A DNA stretch of 64,000 bases. It comes from Xenophilus sp. AP218F. Its GTDB lineage: Bacteria > Pseudomonadota > Gammaproteobacteria > Burkholderiales > Chromobacteriaceae. The notes beneath the pieces were generated by a model. That model was not told where the DNA came from. It was given only the letters and a program-made list of their open reading frames with translations, and searched no databases. The DNA lies in the NCBI GenBank assembly GCA_002213445.1, contig NJIE01000017.1:62001-126000 (forward strand), in the 5' to 3' direction. Below, piece after piece: positions 8,654 to 18,488 of the stretch; within the stretch, counting starts at the first letter, position 1; every line of letters starts with the position of its first letter. The position numbers and the translations under genes were made by a program.

Positions 8654-8697
8654 GTAGGGCGGAAGCCGCAGCTTCACCGCGGCGTTCCGCCGGTGCA
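8654..8697. repeat. Second copy of the GTAGGGCGGAAGCC hairpin repeat
   Basis: GTAGGGCGGAAGCCGC opens the copy and GCGTTCCGCCGGTGC closes it. The outer stem GGCGGAA/TTCCGCC (8658-8664 and 8685-8691) is identical to the copy at 7802-7829. The inner stem is GCCGC/GCGGC rather than GCCCC/GGGGC, a compensated change that keeps pairing. It lies 11 bases after the orphan gene's stop. Confidence 0.7.
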
Positions 8698-8835
8698 TGG
8701 ATAGCCTGGGGACATGCCGCGGCGTCGGCGGAACGTCCCTAAAAAAACAGGGGTTTTCTCGCCCGGTGGCGACAATGGATTCTTTTGCGGTTGGCGGGTG
8801 CCGGCCGTGTGACCAAGTAAACGAAAGATAGAGAA

Positions 8836-9999
8836 ATGAGCGAACCAAAATTCCTGCCGTTCGCCTTGCCCGATATCGGCGAGGAAGAAATCAACGAAGT
8901 GGTCGACGCGCTGCGCTCCGGCTGGGTGACCACCGGTCCCAAGACCAAGCAGTTCGAGGCCGATTTCGCCGCCTTCCTCGGCGGGGATGTCGAGGCCATC
9001 GCCGTCAACTCGGCCACCGCCGGCCTGCACCTGGCGCTGGAAGCGATCGGCGTCGGCCCCGGCGACGAAGTGATCGTGCCGAGCTACACCTTCACCGCCA
9101 CCGCCGAAGTGGTGCGCTATCTGGGCGCCGACCCGGTATGCGTGGACGTGGACGCCGCCACCTTCAACATCAGCCCGGCCGCCATTCGCGCCGCCATCAC
9201 GCCGAAGACCCGCGCCATCATGCCGGTGCACTTCGCCGGCCTCGCCTGCGAGATGGACGAGATCATCGCCATCGCCCGCGAGCACGGCGTGAAGGTGGTG
9301 GAAGACGCCGCTCACTCCATGCCTACTTATTACAAGGGCAAGTTGGTGGGCACGCTGGACTCCGACGTCACCGTATTCAGCTTCTACGCCAACAAGACCA
9401 TGACCACCGGCGAAGGCGGCATGGTGGTGTCGCGCGACAAGGACATCATCGCCCGCTGCAAGATCATGCGTCTGCACGGCATCAGCCGCGACGCCTTCGA
9501 CCGTTACGTCTCCAAGACGCCGGCCTGGTTCTACGAGGTGGTCGCGCCGGGCTTCAAATACAATATGTCCGATATCGCCGCGGCCATCGGCATTCAGCAG
9601 CTGAAGAAAATCCGCCATTTCCACGAGCAGCGCGAGGCGATGGCCGAACGCTTCGACCGCGAACTGGCCGACCTGCCGCTGATCCTGCCGGCGCGCGCCA
9701 AGGACGCGGGCAGCAATCACGCCTGGCACTTGTATCCGGTGCGCCTCAAGCCGGAAGCCGGCATCAGCCGCGACGACTTCATCGTCCGCATGTCGGAGAA
9801 GGGCATCGGCTGCTCGGTGCACTTCATCCCGTTGCACCGCCAGCCGGTGTGGCGCGACGGTTACGGCCTCAAGCGCGAAGACTTCCCGGCGTCCGACGCG
9901 GCGTTTGAAGCCGAGGTGACGCTGCCGCTCTACACCAGGATGACCGAAGCGGATCAAACCCGCGTCATCGCCGCCGTGCGCGAGATTCTGTCCGCATGA
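8836..9999 (+). CDS. DegT/DnrJ-family UDP-4-keto-6-deoxy-sugar aminotransferase (PglE-like)
   Basis: A 387-residue PLP aminotransferase. The PLP lysine is probably K187 in [16 protein letters not shown], with D157 in VVEDAAHSM. The N-terminus ([25 protein letters not shown]) is that of the C4-aminotransferase branch (PglE, ArnB, PseC type), unlike the C3 enzyme at 1283. It should aminate the 4-keto sugar produced by the dehydratase at 11125. Its stop overlaps the next start (ATGA), opening a four-gene coupled unit. The exact product sugar (bacillosamine precursor versus another 4-amino-6-deoxy sugar) is inferred. Confidence 0.85.
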   Translation: MSEPKFLPFALPDIGEEEINEVVDALRSGWVTTGPKTKQFEADFAAFLGGDVEAIAVNSATAGLHLALEAIGVGPGDEVIVPSYTFTATAEVVRYLGADPVCVDVDAATFNISPAAIRAAITPKTRAIMPVHFAGLACEMDEIIAIAREHGVKVVEDAAHSMPTYYKGKLVGTLDSDVTVFSFYANKTMTTGEGGMVVSRDKDIIARCKIMRLHGISRDAFDRYVSKTPAWFYEVVAPGFKYNMSDIAAAIGIQQLKKIRHFHEQREAMAERFDRELADLPLILPARAKDAGSNHAWHLYPVRLKPEAGISRDDFIVRMSEKGIGCSVHFIPLHRQPVWRDGYGLKREDFPASDAAFEAEVTLPLYTRMTEADQTRVIAAVREILSA

Positions 10000-10664
10000 G
10001 TCAGCTGGGCAACGACAAGGGCGGCCCGTTGCTGCCGCCCTGCTGCCGGCCGCGCCGTCATGGTTCGCGGCTGGCCAAGCGCGCGTTCGACATCGTCGCG
10101 GCGGCGGCGGGCCTGGCCCTGCTTGGCCTGCCGCTGCTGGCGGTGGCGCTGTGGGTGAAGCTGGATTCGCCGGGGCCGGTGTTTTTCCGGCAGGTGCGGG
10201 TGGGGCGGGGCGGCACGCTGTTCCGCATCCACAAGTTCCGCACCATGCAGGTGGACGCCGAGCGCCAGGGCCAGTTGACGGTGGGCGCGGACGCCCGCGT
10301 CACCGGCGCCGGGCGCATCCTGCGCAAGACCAAGCTGGACGAGCTGCCGCAGCTGATCGACGTGCTGTTCGGCGACATGAGCCTGGTCGGCCCGCGGCCG
10401 GAAGTGCCGAAGTACGTGGCGCATTATCCCGACGACGTGCGCGAGCTGGTGCTGTCGGTGCGCCCCGGCATCACCGATTGGGCGTCGATCAAGATGATCG
10501 ACGAGAACGAGATACTGGGCCGCGCCGCCGATCCGGAGCGCGCCTACATCGAACAGATCCTGCCGGAGAAGCTGGGCTATTGCGTGCGCTACGCCGAGAC
10601 GCACAGCCTGTTCGAAGACATCCGCATCATCGTCGCCACCCTGATGAAGATCGTGACCCGATGA
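9996..10664 (+). CDS. Polyprenyl-phosphate phosphoglycosyl transferase (PglC/WcaJ-type initiating sugar transferase)
   Basis: The 222-residue protein has one N-terminal hydrophobic re-entrant segment (about 33-53, [20 protein letters not shown]) followed by the bacterial sugar transferase core: [13 protein letters not shown], the HKFRTM motif, KTKLDELPQ with the catalytic aspartate-glutamate pair, and [11 protein letters not shown]. By family it transfers a phospho-sugar from UDP-sugar to undecaprenyl phosphate, starting repeat-unit assembly. It is short, like the monotopic PglC class. ATGA overlaps on both sides link it to the aminotransferase and the GNAT. Confidence 0.9.
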   Translation: MSQLGNDKGGPLLPPCCRPRRHGSRLAKRAFDIVAAAAGLALLGLPLLAVALWVKLDSPGPVFFRQVRVGRGGTLFRIHKFRTMQVDAERQGQLTVGADARVTGAGRILRKTKLDELPQLIDVLFGDMSLVGPRPEVPKYVAHYPDDVRELVLSVRPGITDWASIKMIDENEILGRAADPERAYIEQILPEKLGYCVRYAETHSLFEDIRIIVATLMKIVTR

Positions 10665-11128
10665 CGCTGTCCATCCGCGAGGCCGGGCTTGCCGATGCGG
10701 ATGCGCTGGCCGACATCTACTTGGCCTGTCGCCGGGAAATGCCTTATGCGCCGCTGGCGCATGACGAGGCGTCGGTACGCCGCTGGTTCGCCGGCGCGCT
10801 GTTGCCGTCCGGCGGCGCGCCGCTGGCGGAGCGCGACGGCGAGATCGCCGGCTTCGCCGCCTGGGCGATGCGCGATGGGAGCGGCTGGCTGGATCAGTTG
10901 TACGTCGCCCGCCGCCATCGGCGCGCGGGCGTGGGCCGGGCCTTGCTGGCGCGGATGGCGGCGCGGCCGATGCCGGCCTGCCGCTTGTTTGTCTTTCAGG
11001 CCAACGCCGACGCGCGCCGCTTCTACGAGGCGCATGGCTGGAGGCTGTTGAGCCTTGGCGATGGCCAAAATAATGAGGAACGCTGTCCGGATGCCTTGTA
11101 TCAATGGCTGCCGGACGGGAAAGAATGA
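10661..11128 (+). CDS. GNAT-family N-acetyltransferase, probably acting on the 4-amino sugar
   Basis: A 155-residue GNAT protein. Motif A (VARRHRRAGVGRALLARM, around residues 85-102) is the acetyl-CoA pyrophosphate loop, and FYEAHGW near the end is the usual motif B. ATG 10661 overlaps the sugar-transferase stop and its own stop overlaps the dehydratase start, so it is translationally coupled to both. The position between aminotransferase/transferase and dehydratase suggests it N-acetylates the amino sugar, as the PglD domain does in fused PglB of Neisseria. GNATs are promiscuous, so this remains inference. Confidence 0.75.
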   Translation: MTLSIREAGLADADALADIYLACRREMPYAPLAHDEASVRRWFAGALLPSGGAPLAERDGEIAGFAAWAMRDGSGWLDQLYVARRHRRAGVGRALLARMAARPMPACRLFVFQANADARRFYEAHGWRLLSLGDGQNNEERCPDALYQWLPDGKE

Positions 11129-13011
11129 CCATGTTTGAAAAACTGCTAGCCTTTTCCCGACACAACAAGATGGCGCTCCTGGCCTTGATGGACGCCATCC
11201 TGCTGCCGCTGGCGCTGTGGAGCGCCGTGTACCTGCGTCTTGGCGGGCAGTGGGACCCCAAGCTCAACCATCATCTGTGGCTGTTCATCATTCCGCCGCT
11301 GTGGGCCATTCCCATCTTCATCAAGCTGGGGCTGTACCGCGCGGTGCTGAAGTACCTGGACGACAAGATCATCTTCACCGTGTTCAGCGGCGTAACGCTG
11401 TCGGTGCTGGTGTTGCAGGCGGTAATCGAAATGCTGGGCCTGTGGGCCACGCCGCGCGCCGCCATCATCATCTTCTGGGTGTTCGCCATGGCCTATATCG
11501 GCGGCAGCCGCTTCTTGCTGCGCGGCCTGGTGCGGCGCATCGACGCCACCGAAGCGCCGCGCGACCCGGTCATCATCTACGGCGCGGGCCAGGCAGGCCT
11601 GCAGCTGATGCTGGCCTTGCAGGCCGGGCGCGAGTACCGGCCGATGGCCTTCGTCGACGACAATCCGGAGCTGCGGCGTCGCACTTATCGCGGGGTGGCC
11701 GTGCATGCGCCGCAGGAACTGGCCGCCCTGATCAAGGATACCCAAGCCAAGTGCATCCTGCTGGCGATGCCTTCGGTCAGCCGCGGCCGCCAGCGCGAGA
11801 TCCTGGAATCGCTGGAAAAGCTGCGGGTGCCGATCAAGCGCTTGCCGGGCATGGCCGATCTGGTTTCGGGCGAAGCGCGGGTGGAGGAGCTGAAGGAAGT
11901 CGAGATCGAAGACCTGCTGGGCCGCGACCCGGTGCCGCCCAAGGCCGAGCTGCTGGCGCGCAATATCCGCGGCAAGGTGGTGATGGTCACCGGCGCGGGC
12001 GGTTCCATCGGCTCCGAGCTGGCGCGCCAGATCGTCAAGAACCAGCCGGCGCGCATCGTGCTGTTCGAGTTGTCGGAATTCGCGCTGTACAGCATAGACC
12101 AGGAGCTGGCGCAGCTGGCGCCGGCCATCCCGCGCACGCCGCTGCTGGGGTCGGTCACCGACTACGAGCGCCTGAGCCAGGTGATGCGCGCGTTCCGGGT
12201 GGAAACGGTTTACCACGCGGCGGCTTACAAGCACGTGCCGATGGTGGAGCACAATCCGGTGGCCGGCATCGTCAACAACGCCTTCGGCACCGACACCACC
12301 GCCCGCGCGGCGGAAGACTGCGGCGTCGACACCTTCGTGCTGATTTCCACCGACAAGGCCGTGCGCCCCACCAATGTGATGGGCGCCACCAAGCGGCTGG
12401 CCGAGCTGACGCTGCAAACCCGCCACGCGCGCGGCAGCAAGACCCGCTTCGTGATGGTGCGCTTCGGCAACGTGCTGGGCAGCTCCGGTTCGGTGGTGCC
12501 GCTGTTCCGCCGCCAGATCAAGGCCGGCGGCCCGATCACGCTGACTCACGCCGACATCACCCGCTACTTCATGACCATACCGGAGGCGGCGCAGCTGGTG
12601 ATCCAGGCCGGCGCGATGGGCGACGGCGGCGACGTGTTCGTGCTGGACATGGGCGAGCCGGTGAAGATCATCGATCTGGCGCGCAGAATGGTGCATCTGT
12701 CCGGTCTGGAGGTGAAGGACGAGGAGCACCCCAACGGCGACATCGAGATCCGCGTCACCGGCCTGCGCCCCGGCGAGAAGCTGTACGAGGAGCTGCTGAT
12801 CGGCGACAACGTGCTGGCCACCGACCACGCCCGCATCCTGCGCGCCCAGGAATACCATCTGAGCGCCGAGGAAATGGCCTCGCTGCTGCGACGTCTCGCC
12901 GACGCCTGCGCGCGGCTGGACGCGCCGCAGGCCTTCGCGCTGATGCAGGAGGCGGTGCATGAATTCCAGGCCGCCGCGGCCACGCAGGACTGGGTGACGC
13001 TGCAGGGCTGA
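11125..13011 (+). CDS. Membrane UDP-GlcNAc 4,6-dehydratase (WbpM/PglF/CapD family)
   Basis: The 628-residue protein has about four N-terminal membrane segments (about 17-35, 50-70, 85-102, 112-130). A first nucleotide-binding fold follows (IYGAGQAG near 152), then the catalytic extended SDR domain with TGAGGSIG at 289-296, STDKAV at 408-413 and MGATK at 419-423. The Met in place of the usual SDR Tyr (MxxxK) is typical of WbpM-type inverting dehydratases. It makes the UDP-4-keto-6-deoxy sugar used by the aminotransferase at 8836. ATG 11125 gives an ATGA overlap with the GNAT stop and is preferred over 11104 and 11131. Confidence 0.9.
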   Translation: MTMFEKLLAFSRHNKMALLALMDAILLPLALWSAVYLRLGGQWDPKLNHHLWLFIIPPLWAIPIFIKLGLYRAVLKYLDDKIIFTVFSGVTLSVLVLQAVIEMLGLWATPRAAIIIFWVFAMAYIGGSRFLLRGLVRRIDATEAPRDPVIIYGAGQAGLQLMLALQAGREYRPMAFVDDNPELRRRTYRGVAVHAPQELAALIKDTQAKCILLAMPSVSRGRQREILESLEKLRVPIKRLPGMADLVSGEARVEELKEVEIEDLLGRDPVPPKAELLARNIRGKVVMVTGAGGSIGSELARQIVKNQPARIVLFELSEFALYSIDQELAQLAPAIPRTPLLGSVTDYERLSQVMRAFRVETVYHAAAYKHVPMVEHNPVAGIVNNAFGTDTTARAAEDCGVDTFVLISTDKAVRPTNVMGATKRLAELTLQTRHARGSKTRFVMVRFGNVLGSSGSVVPLFRRQIKAGGPITLTHADITRYFMTIPEAAQLVIQAGAMGDGGDVFVLDMGEPVKIIDLARRMVHLSGLEVKDEEHPNGDIEIRVTGLRPGEKLYEELLIGDNVLATDHARILRAQEYHLSAEEMASLLRRLADACARLDAPQAFALMQEAVHEFQAAAATQDWVTLQG

Positions 13012-13036
13012 TCGCCGGACGTCGGCTGGAGTCGGA

Positions 13037-13065
13037 AACGGCTGCGATTGCGCAATCGCAGCCGT
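13037..13065. terminator. Stem-loop after the polysaccharide operon
   Basis: A 13-bp perfect stem: AACGGCTGCGATT pairs with AATCGCAGCCGTT around GCGC. It lies between the convergent dehydratase gene and the - strand TonB-like gene. No long T tract follows on either strand, so termination efficiency is uncertain. Confidence 0.55.
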
Positions 13066-13084
13066 TGTCGCGTTCGCGGCCGGC

Positions 13085-13624
13085 TTACCACTTGCAGCCG
13101 TTGTCTTGGTCCAGCGTGCCTTTGAGCAGGAAGGGAATGGCCAGCAGGCCCATATTGGCGTAGGCCTTGGCGCAGTCCGCTTTTTCGGCCTGGTCGATTT
13201 GCCTGGCCAGCTTGGCCTTGGCCGGATCGGCCGCCAGCGGCTTGGCCTCGGCCGCGGGGCTGTCCAGCGCGCGGGCCTGTTGGCGCAAGCCTTCCAGCGT
13301 CAGCCCCGGCTGCGCTGGAGGCGCGCTGGCGTCGCCGCCGGGGCGGCGCGCGCGGCGGGGAGCGGATTCGGGAGGGCGAACGTTGTGCGCGGCCGCGCGT
13401 GAGGCCGGCGCCGGCCGCTTGGGCGTGGCCTCGGCGGCCGGCGGACGCGCGGGGGGCGCGCCGGGGACGATGGGCTGAACCCGCACCGTCAGCGGCGGCG
13501 CGGCGCGGCCGGCTTGCGGCCAGTAGTGCTGCAATAGCCAGAGCGCCGCCAGGTGCAGCAAGGCGCTGACGGCGACGGCCGGGACCTGGCGGGACCGGCG
13601 CGGGAGAGGGAGGATGGCGGGCAT
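13085..13624 (-). CDS. TonB-like proline-rich envelope protein of unknown function
   Basis: A 179-residue protein. A basic N-terminus and a single hydrophobic anchor (AVSALLHLAALWLLQHYW, about 18-35) resemble the TonB start. A Pro/Ala/Arg-rich linker follows (about 40-110), then a short predicted helix and a conserved-looking C-terminus (ADCAKAYANMGLLAIPFLLK to NGCKW) with two cysteines. It lacks the folded TonB C-terminal domain and has no ExbB/ExbD neighbour, so it is not a working energy transducer. It may be a periplasm-spanning protein; function unknown. Confidence 0.65.
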   Translation of the reverse strand: MPAILPLPRRSRQVPAVAVSALLHLAALWLLQHYWPQAGRAAPPLTVRVQPIVPGAPPARPPAAEATPKRPAPASRAAAHNVRPPESAPRRARRPGGDASAPPAQPGLTLEGLRQQARALDSPAAEAKPLAADPAKAKLARQIDQAEKADCAKAYANMGLLAIPFLLKGTLDQDNGCKW

Positions 13625-13656
13625 GCCGCGACCTTAGCGGCCGCGCCGCGCCGCTG

Positions 13657-14811
13657 TCAAACCTGGGCGATGTCCTGGCAGATCATCTGGTCGCGGCCGG
13701 TTTGCTTGGCGCGGTACATGCGCAGGTCGGCCAGATTGACCAGCTGTTGCCAATCCTGGCAGTTGTCGCTGTGCCATTCGGCCAGGCCGATGCTGGCGGT
13801 CAGCGCGCCGCCGTCGGGGCGCTCGCCCAGGCCATGGCGGCGCAGGCGCTCGATCAGCTGGCAGGCTTGGGACAGCGTGGTGTCCGGCAGCAGGAGCAGA
13901 AACTCCTCTCCGCCCCAGCGCACCAGCACGTCGCTGCGCCGCAGCTGGCGGGCCAGGTTGTCGGTGAAGTGACGCAGCACCCGGTCGCCGGCCTGATGGC
14001 CGTGGGCGTCGTTGATGGCCTTGAAGTGATCGATGTCGAAAAACGCCAGACTCAGCGGCTGGCGGCTGCGGTTGGCCTGCAGCAAGGCCAGGACTTCTTC
14101 GCCGCTGCGGCGCGAGAACACGCCGGTCAGCGGGTCGCGTATCGCCTGGCGCACCAGTACGATGATGAAGGCCAGCTGGCTTGCGCCGGCGAGGCTGGCC
14201 ACGCCGGCCAGCAGCGACAGCAGCCACAGCTCGCCGCTGAGCGAGGGCCAGTTGATCAGCGTCAGGTCCAGCAGGTTGGACAGAGCGAAGCCCAGCAGGG
14301 TGGGGATGGAAAACAGCAGGCTCTCCAGCACGGTGAGCGGGAACACCGCCAGGCCGGCCAGCAGCACGAAGGGCAGGAAGGCGTAGCCCGCGCCGATGGC
14401 GGCGGACAGGCCCGCCAGCTGCACGTGCTGCAGCAGCCAGTGCGAGCCGATGTAGAACGCGGTGGGAATGGCGAACAGCCAGCCTATCGCCTGGTAGGCC
14501 GCGGTCAATTGCTTGTCGTCGGCGCGCCACTTGAGCAGCAGGTAGAAGGCCAGCGTCGCCGCCAGGCGCAGCAGCGCCAGCGGCTGCCACAGCTCCCGCG
14601 GCAGGGTCAGCATGTCCACGATGATCCAGAGCGGGGTGAGCACGGCGAACAGCGCGGCGAACAGGCGCACCCGGGTGAGCAGCATCTGGGCGCGGCGATG
14701 GCTGAGCAAGGGCAGATGCTGGCTGGGGCTGAGCAGCAGCAGGGTTTCTTCCGATTGCAGGCCTTCGGGCAGCAGGCCCAGCAGTTTGTGCCAGATGGAT
14801 GGCGTTTTCAT
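13657..14811 (-). CDS. Membrane diguanylate cyclase (GGDEF domain)
   Basis: The 384-residue protein has a hydrophobic N-terminal half with about six or seven membrane segments and a C-terminal GGDEF domain. The active-site loop is GGEEF in VRWGGEEFLLLLP, and RRSD five residues upstream is an intact inhibitory I-site, so it should make cyclic di-GMP from GTP with product feedback. DPLTGVFSRR marks the start of the domain. The start at 14811 (MKTPSIWHK) is chosen because GCAGGA lies just upstream; an opening at 14964 would add 51 unlike residues. It is divergent from the LysR gene. Confidence 0.9.
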   Translation of the reverse strand: MKTPSIWHKLLGLLPEGLQSEETLLLLSPSQHLPLLSHRRAQMLLTRVRLFAALFAVLTPLWIIVDMLTLPRELWQPLALLRLAATLAFYLLLKWRADDKQLTAAYQAIGWLFAIPTAFYIGSHWLLQHVQLAGLSAAIGAGYAFLPFVLLAGLAVFPLTVLESLLFSIPTLLGFALSNLLDLTLINWPSLSGELWLLSLLAGVASLAGASQLAFIIVLVRQAIRDPLTGVFSRRSGEEVLALLQANRSRQPLSLAFFDIDHFKAINDAHGHQAGDRVLRHFTDNLARQLRRSDVLVRWGGEEFLLLLPDTTLSQACQLIERLRRHGLGERPDGGALTASIGLAEWHSDNCQDWQQLVNLADLRMYRAKQTGRDQMICQDIAQV

Positions 14812-15038
14812 CCTGCGGTTTCCGGTGTGCTGATGGGCGGTTTGCCGCCAACTTTCCCTGTTTCGCGCCGACCACGCAAGCGGGAGCCGGGTGGTCGCTG
14901 GCCGCTCGCAGCAGGATATTAGCGCAGCGGCATGATATTTCGATTGTAGATCATCAATATCCATGCTTTTGGTTTCGCCTGCCGCTTGACCGGCAGCTGG
15001 TGTAGCATCGTGGCCGTCGCAAGGAGAATCGCCCGATT

Positions 15039-15947
15039 ATGGAAACCCGCTGGCTGGAAGATTTTCTGGTGCTGGCCGATACCGGCAGCTTTACCCGCTC
15101 CGCCGAGCTGAGGCATCTGACCCAGCCGGCGTTTTCGCGCCGCATCCGCGCGCTGGAGAGCTGGATGGGCGCGGACCTGATCGACCGCACCACCTATCCC
15201 ACCCGCCTCACCGCCGCCGGCAAGCTGCTGCAGGAGCAGGCGGTGCAGCTGCTTGGCCAGCTCAACACCACCCGCACCATGCTGCGCGGGCTGCAGCCGC
15301 TGCCGCAGGGCACGCTGGAATTCGCCGTGCCGCATACCTTGTCGTTTTCCTACTTTCCGCGCTGGCTGATGGCGGTGGAGCAGGATTTCGGCGACGTGTC
15401 CTGCCGGCTGCAGGCCAGCAACGTCCACGACGCGGTGCTGGCCTTCGTCGAAGGCGGCAGCGATTTCCTGATGTGCTACCACCATCCCAAGCAGCCGGTG
15501 GCGCTCAACGACGCCCGCTACGGCGGCTTGCTGCTGGGCATGGAGCGGCTGCGGCCGTATTCGGCGGCGGACGGCGGCGCGCCGCGCTTCGTGCTGCCCG
15601 GCGCGCCGGAGCGGCCCTTGCCCTTCCTGGGCTACGCCAGCAACGCCTATTTCCGGCTGATGAGCGATCTGATCCTGGTGGCCGCGCCGGAGCCGGCCTG
15701 TCTGAGCCTGCGCTACGAAACCGATATGGCCGAGGGACTGAAGCAGATGGCGCTGGCCGGCCACGGCGTCGCCTTCCTGCCGGAGAGCTCGGTCTTGGCC
15801 GAGTGCGAGGCCGGTTTGCTGACGCCCGCCGGCGGCGACGCCTGGAGCGTGGAGATGGAAATCCGGCTGTACTGCGATCTGCGCCGGGCGAGGCCGGCGC
15901 TGCAGGCCTTGTGGGCCTACCTGGCGCCGCGCTATCAGGCGGTTTAG
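15039..15947 (+). CDS. LysR-family transcriptional regulator, HypT-like
   Basis: A 302-residue LysR regulator with an N-terminal winged helix-turn-helix (residues 1-60, TGSFTRSAELRHLTQPAFSRRIRALE) and a substrate-binding domain. The start METRWLEDF and the C-terminal segment LKQMALAGHGVAFLPE are close to the HypT/YjiE hypochlorite-responsive group. It is divergent from the diguanylate cyclase and followed by aspA after 270 bp. Whether it controls aspA is not evident. HypT-like sensing is inference from sequence type only. Confidence 0.85.
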   Translation: METRWLEDFLVLADTGSFTRSAELRHLTQPAFSRRIRALESWMGADLIDRTTYPTRLTAAGKLLQEQAVQLLGQLNTTRTMLRGLQPLPQGTLEFAVPHTLSFSYFPRWLMAVEQDFGDVSCRLQASNVHDAVLAFVEGGSDFLMCYHHPKQPVALNDARYGGLLLGMERLRPYSAADGGAPRFVLPGAPERPLPFLGYASNAYFRLMSDLILVAAPEPACLSLRYETDMAEGLKQMALAGHGVAFLPESSVLAECEAGLLTPAGGDAWSVEMEIRLYCDLRRARPALQALWAYLAPRYQAV

Positions 15948-16217
15948 CGCGGCTGCAAGACCGCGGAAGCGGCGGCGCGTCGAGAGTCGTCCGATCGGCG
16001 CAGCCTGCGCTCGCGTGTCTTGCCGCAGCGGCTTTGCCTGGCGGTTCTCAAGCGTATCGTCCGCCTGTCGCGCCGCGCCGATGCGGGGCAAACAAAGTTA
16101 TGCATTATTTGCATGACCCCATCGCCATTCAGAATTGGCCAGCCCGCGGCGGCAGGCATACAGTGGCGCCCAAGAAGGCCAAGTCGGGCGACGCGGCCAA
16201 ACAGGGGGGATTGCAGC
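15948..16217. other. Intergenic region upstream of aspA
   Basis: 270 bp between the LysR gene and aspA with no credible gene. It contains a short AT-rich patch (AAAGTTATGCATTATTTGCA near 16095) that could be part of the aspA promoter, but no clear -35/-10 pair could be assigned. Confidence 0.4.
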
Positions 16218-17621
<1,404 letters not shown>

Positions 17622-17652
17622 ACCGTTTTTTCCTTGTTTGTCTCGTGTTTGT

Positions 17653-17679
17653 CCGGCGCCGTTGGCGCCGGTTTTTTTT
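17653..17679 (+). terminator. Rho-independent terminator of aspA
   Basis: CCGGCGCC pairs with GGCGCCGG around a GTT loop, followed directly by eight T. It is 32 bases after the aspA stop. Confidence 0.9.
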
Positions 17680-17743
17680 GGCGCTTGTTGTCGGCGCGGC
17701 GCCGGCGTATAAAAGCATTGTGCGGTGCACAATGGAGGACGTC

Positions 17744-18106
17744 ATGACGACTTGGCTATGGTGGGGACTGGCGTTTCCGCAGCAATCGTTGCTGTGTTGC
17801 CTGCGGCAATGGCGCAGCCAGCGGCAATTCTGGCGCAGCCAGCTGTTTTACGGCGGCCGGCTGTGGCTGGGGCCGGCGCCCTTGCCCGACAAGCTGCGGC
17901 GCTGGAGCCGGAGGCATTGCGCCGACAGCATCGCGTTGTGTTTCGATTGCGCGCCGCCGCGTCTCGAGCTGTTGCGCGAAGCTTGCCGCCACGCGGGGCA
18001 GCCCGAGGCGGTGGCGCAGGCTTGGGAGCTGTGGCTGTCCCGCAGCCAGCAAAGCCTGCAACAGGGTTTGCTGCGATTGGGACGGGAGTTGGCGGGCGCG
18101 GGTTAG
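17744..18106 (+). CDS. Small Trp/Arg/Gln-rich protein of unknown function
   Basis: A 120-residue reading frame beginning MTTWLWWGLAFPQQSL with GGAGG six bases before ATG 17744, the main support for it being real. It is rich in Trp, Arg and Gln, has a slightly hydrophobic N-terminus and no recognised domain. The AT-rich TATAAAA near 17708 could serve as a -10. A competing frame (17725-18492) lacks such a ribosome site. Treat as a probable hypothetical gene. Confidence 0.5.
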   Translation: MTTWLWWGLAFPQQSLLCCLRQWRSQRQFWRSQLFYGGRLWLGPAPLPDKLRRWSRRHCADSIALCFDCAPPRLELLREACRHAGQPEAVAQAWELWLSRSQQSLQQGLLRLGRELAGAG

Positions 18107-18172
18107 CCGCCGGCTGGCGCTGGGCCCGGCGCTCAAGCGATAATGCCGGTTTTCCCGCCATGTGGAGCCGCG

Positions 18173-18412
18173 ATGGCCGCCCAAGCCCTGCTCAGCCAGC
18201 AACAGCTGCAATCCCTGACCCCCGCCTTGCAAACCTATCTGCGCGACCAGCTTGGCGTGGAGGTGGGCGGCTTCGACGCCCAGTTCCTGCTGGAATTCGT
18301 CGCCGGCCAGCTGGGCCGGGAAATCTACAACCGCGCGCTGGCCGATGCCCAGGCGGCGCTGTCGGTGCGGATGGAAGCCTTGCAGGCGGCGATCTGGGAG
18401 CTGGAAAAATAG
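18173..18412 (+). CDS. DUF2164 family small protein
   Basis: A 79-residue acidic, helical protein. The central pattern LQTYLRDQLGVEVGGFDAQFLLEFVAGQLGREIYNRAL matches DUF2164, where a YNRA(I/L)xDA segment is conserved (here YNRALADA). The family has no known function. ATG 18173 is preferred over 18143 because GGAG precedes it. It lies in a run of short + strand genes but is not clearly in an operon. Confidence 0.75.
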   Translation: MAAQALLSQQQLQSLTPALQTYLRDQLGVEVGGFDAQFLLEFVAGQLGREIYNRALADAQAALSVRMEALQAAIWELEK

Positions 18413-18488
18413 GCGCGCGCCCGGCGTCGCGCCAGTTCGGCGGCAAATATGGGTACAATCGGATTTCCTTCCTTTTGTTGCCGTGCCG

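Noticed and set aside
7797-8697. CRISPR-like array from the recurring GTAGGG units
   Set aside because: Only two full units, irregular spacing, hairpin structure and no cas genes; they are dispersed intergenic repeats.
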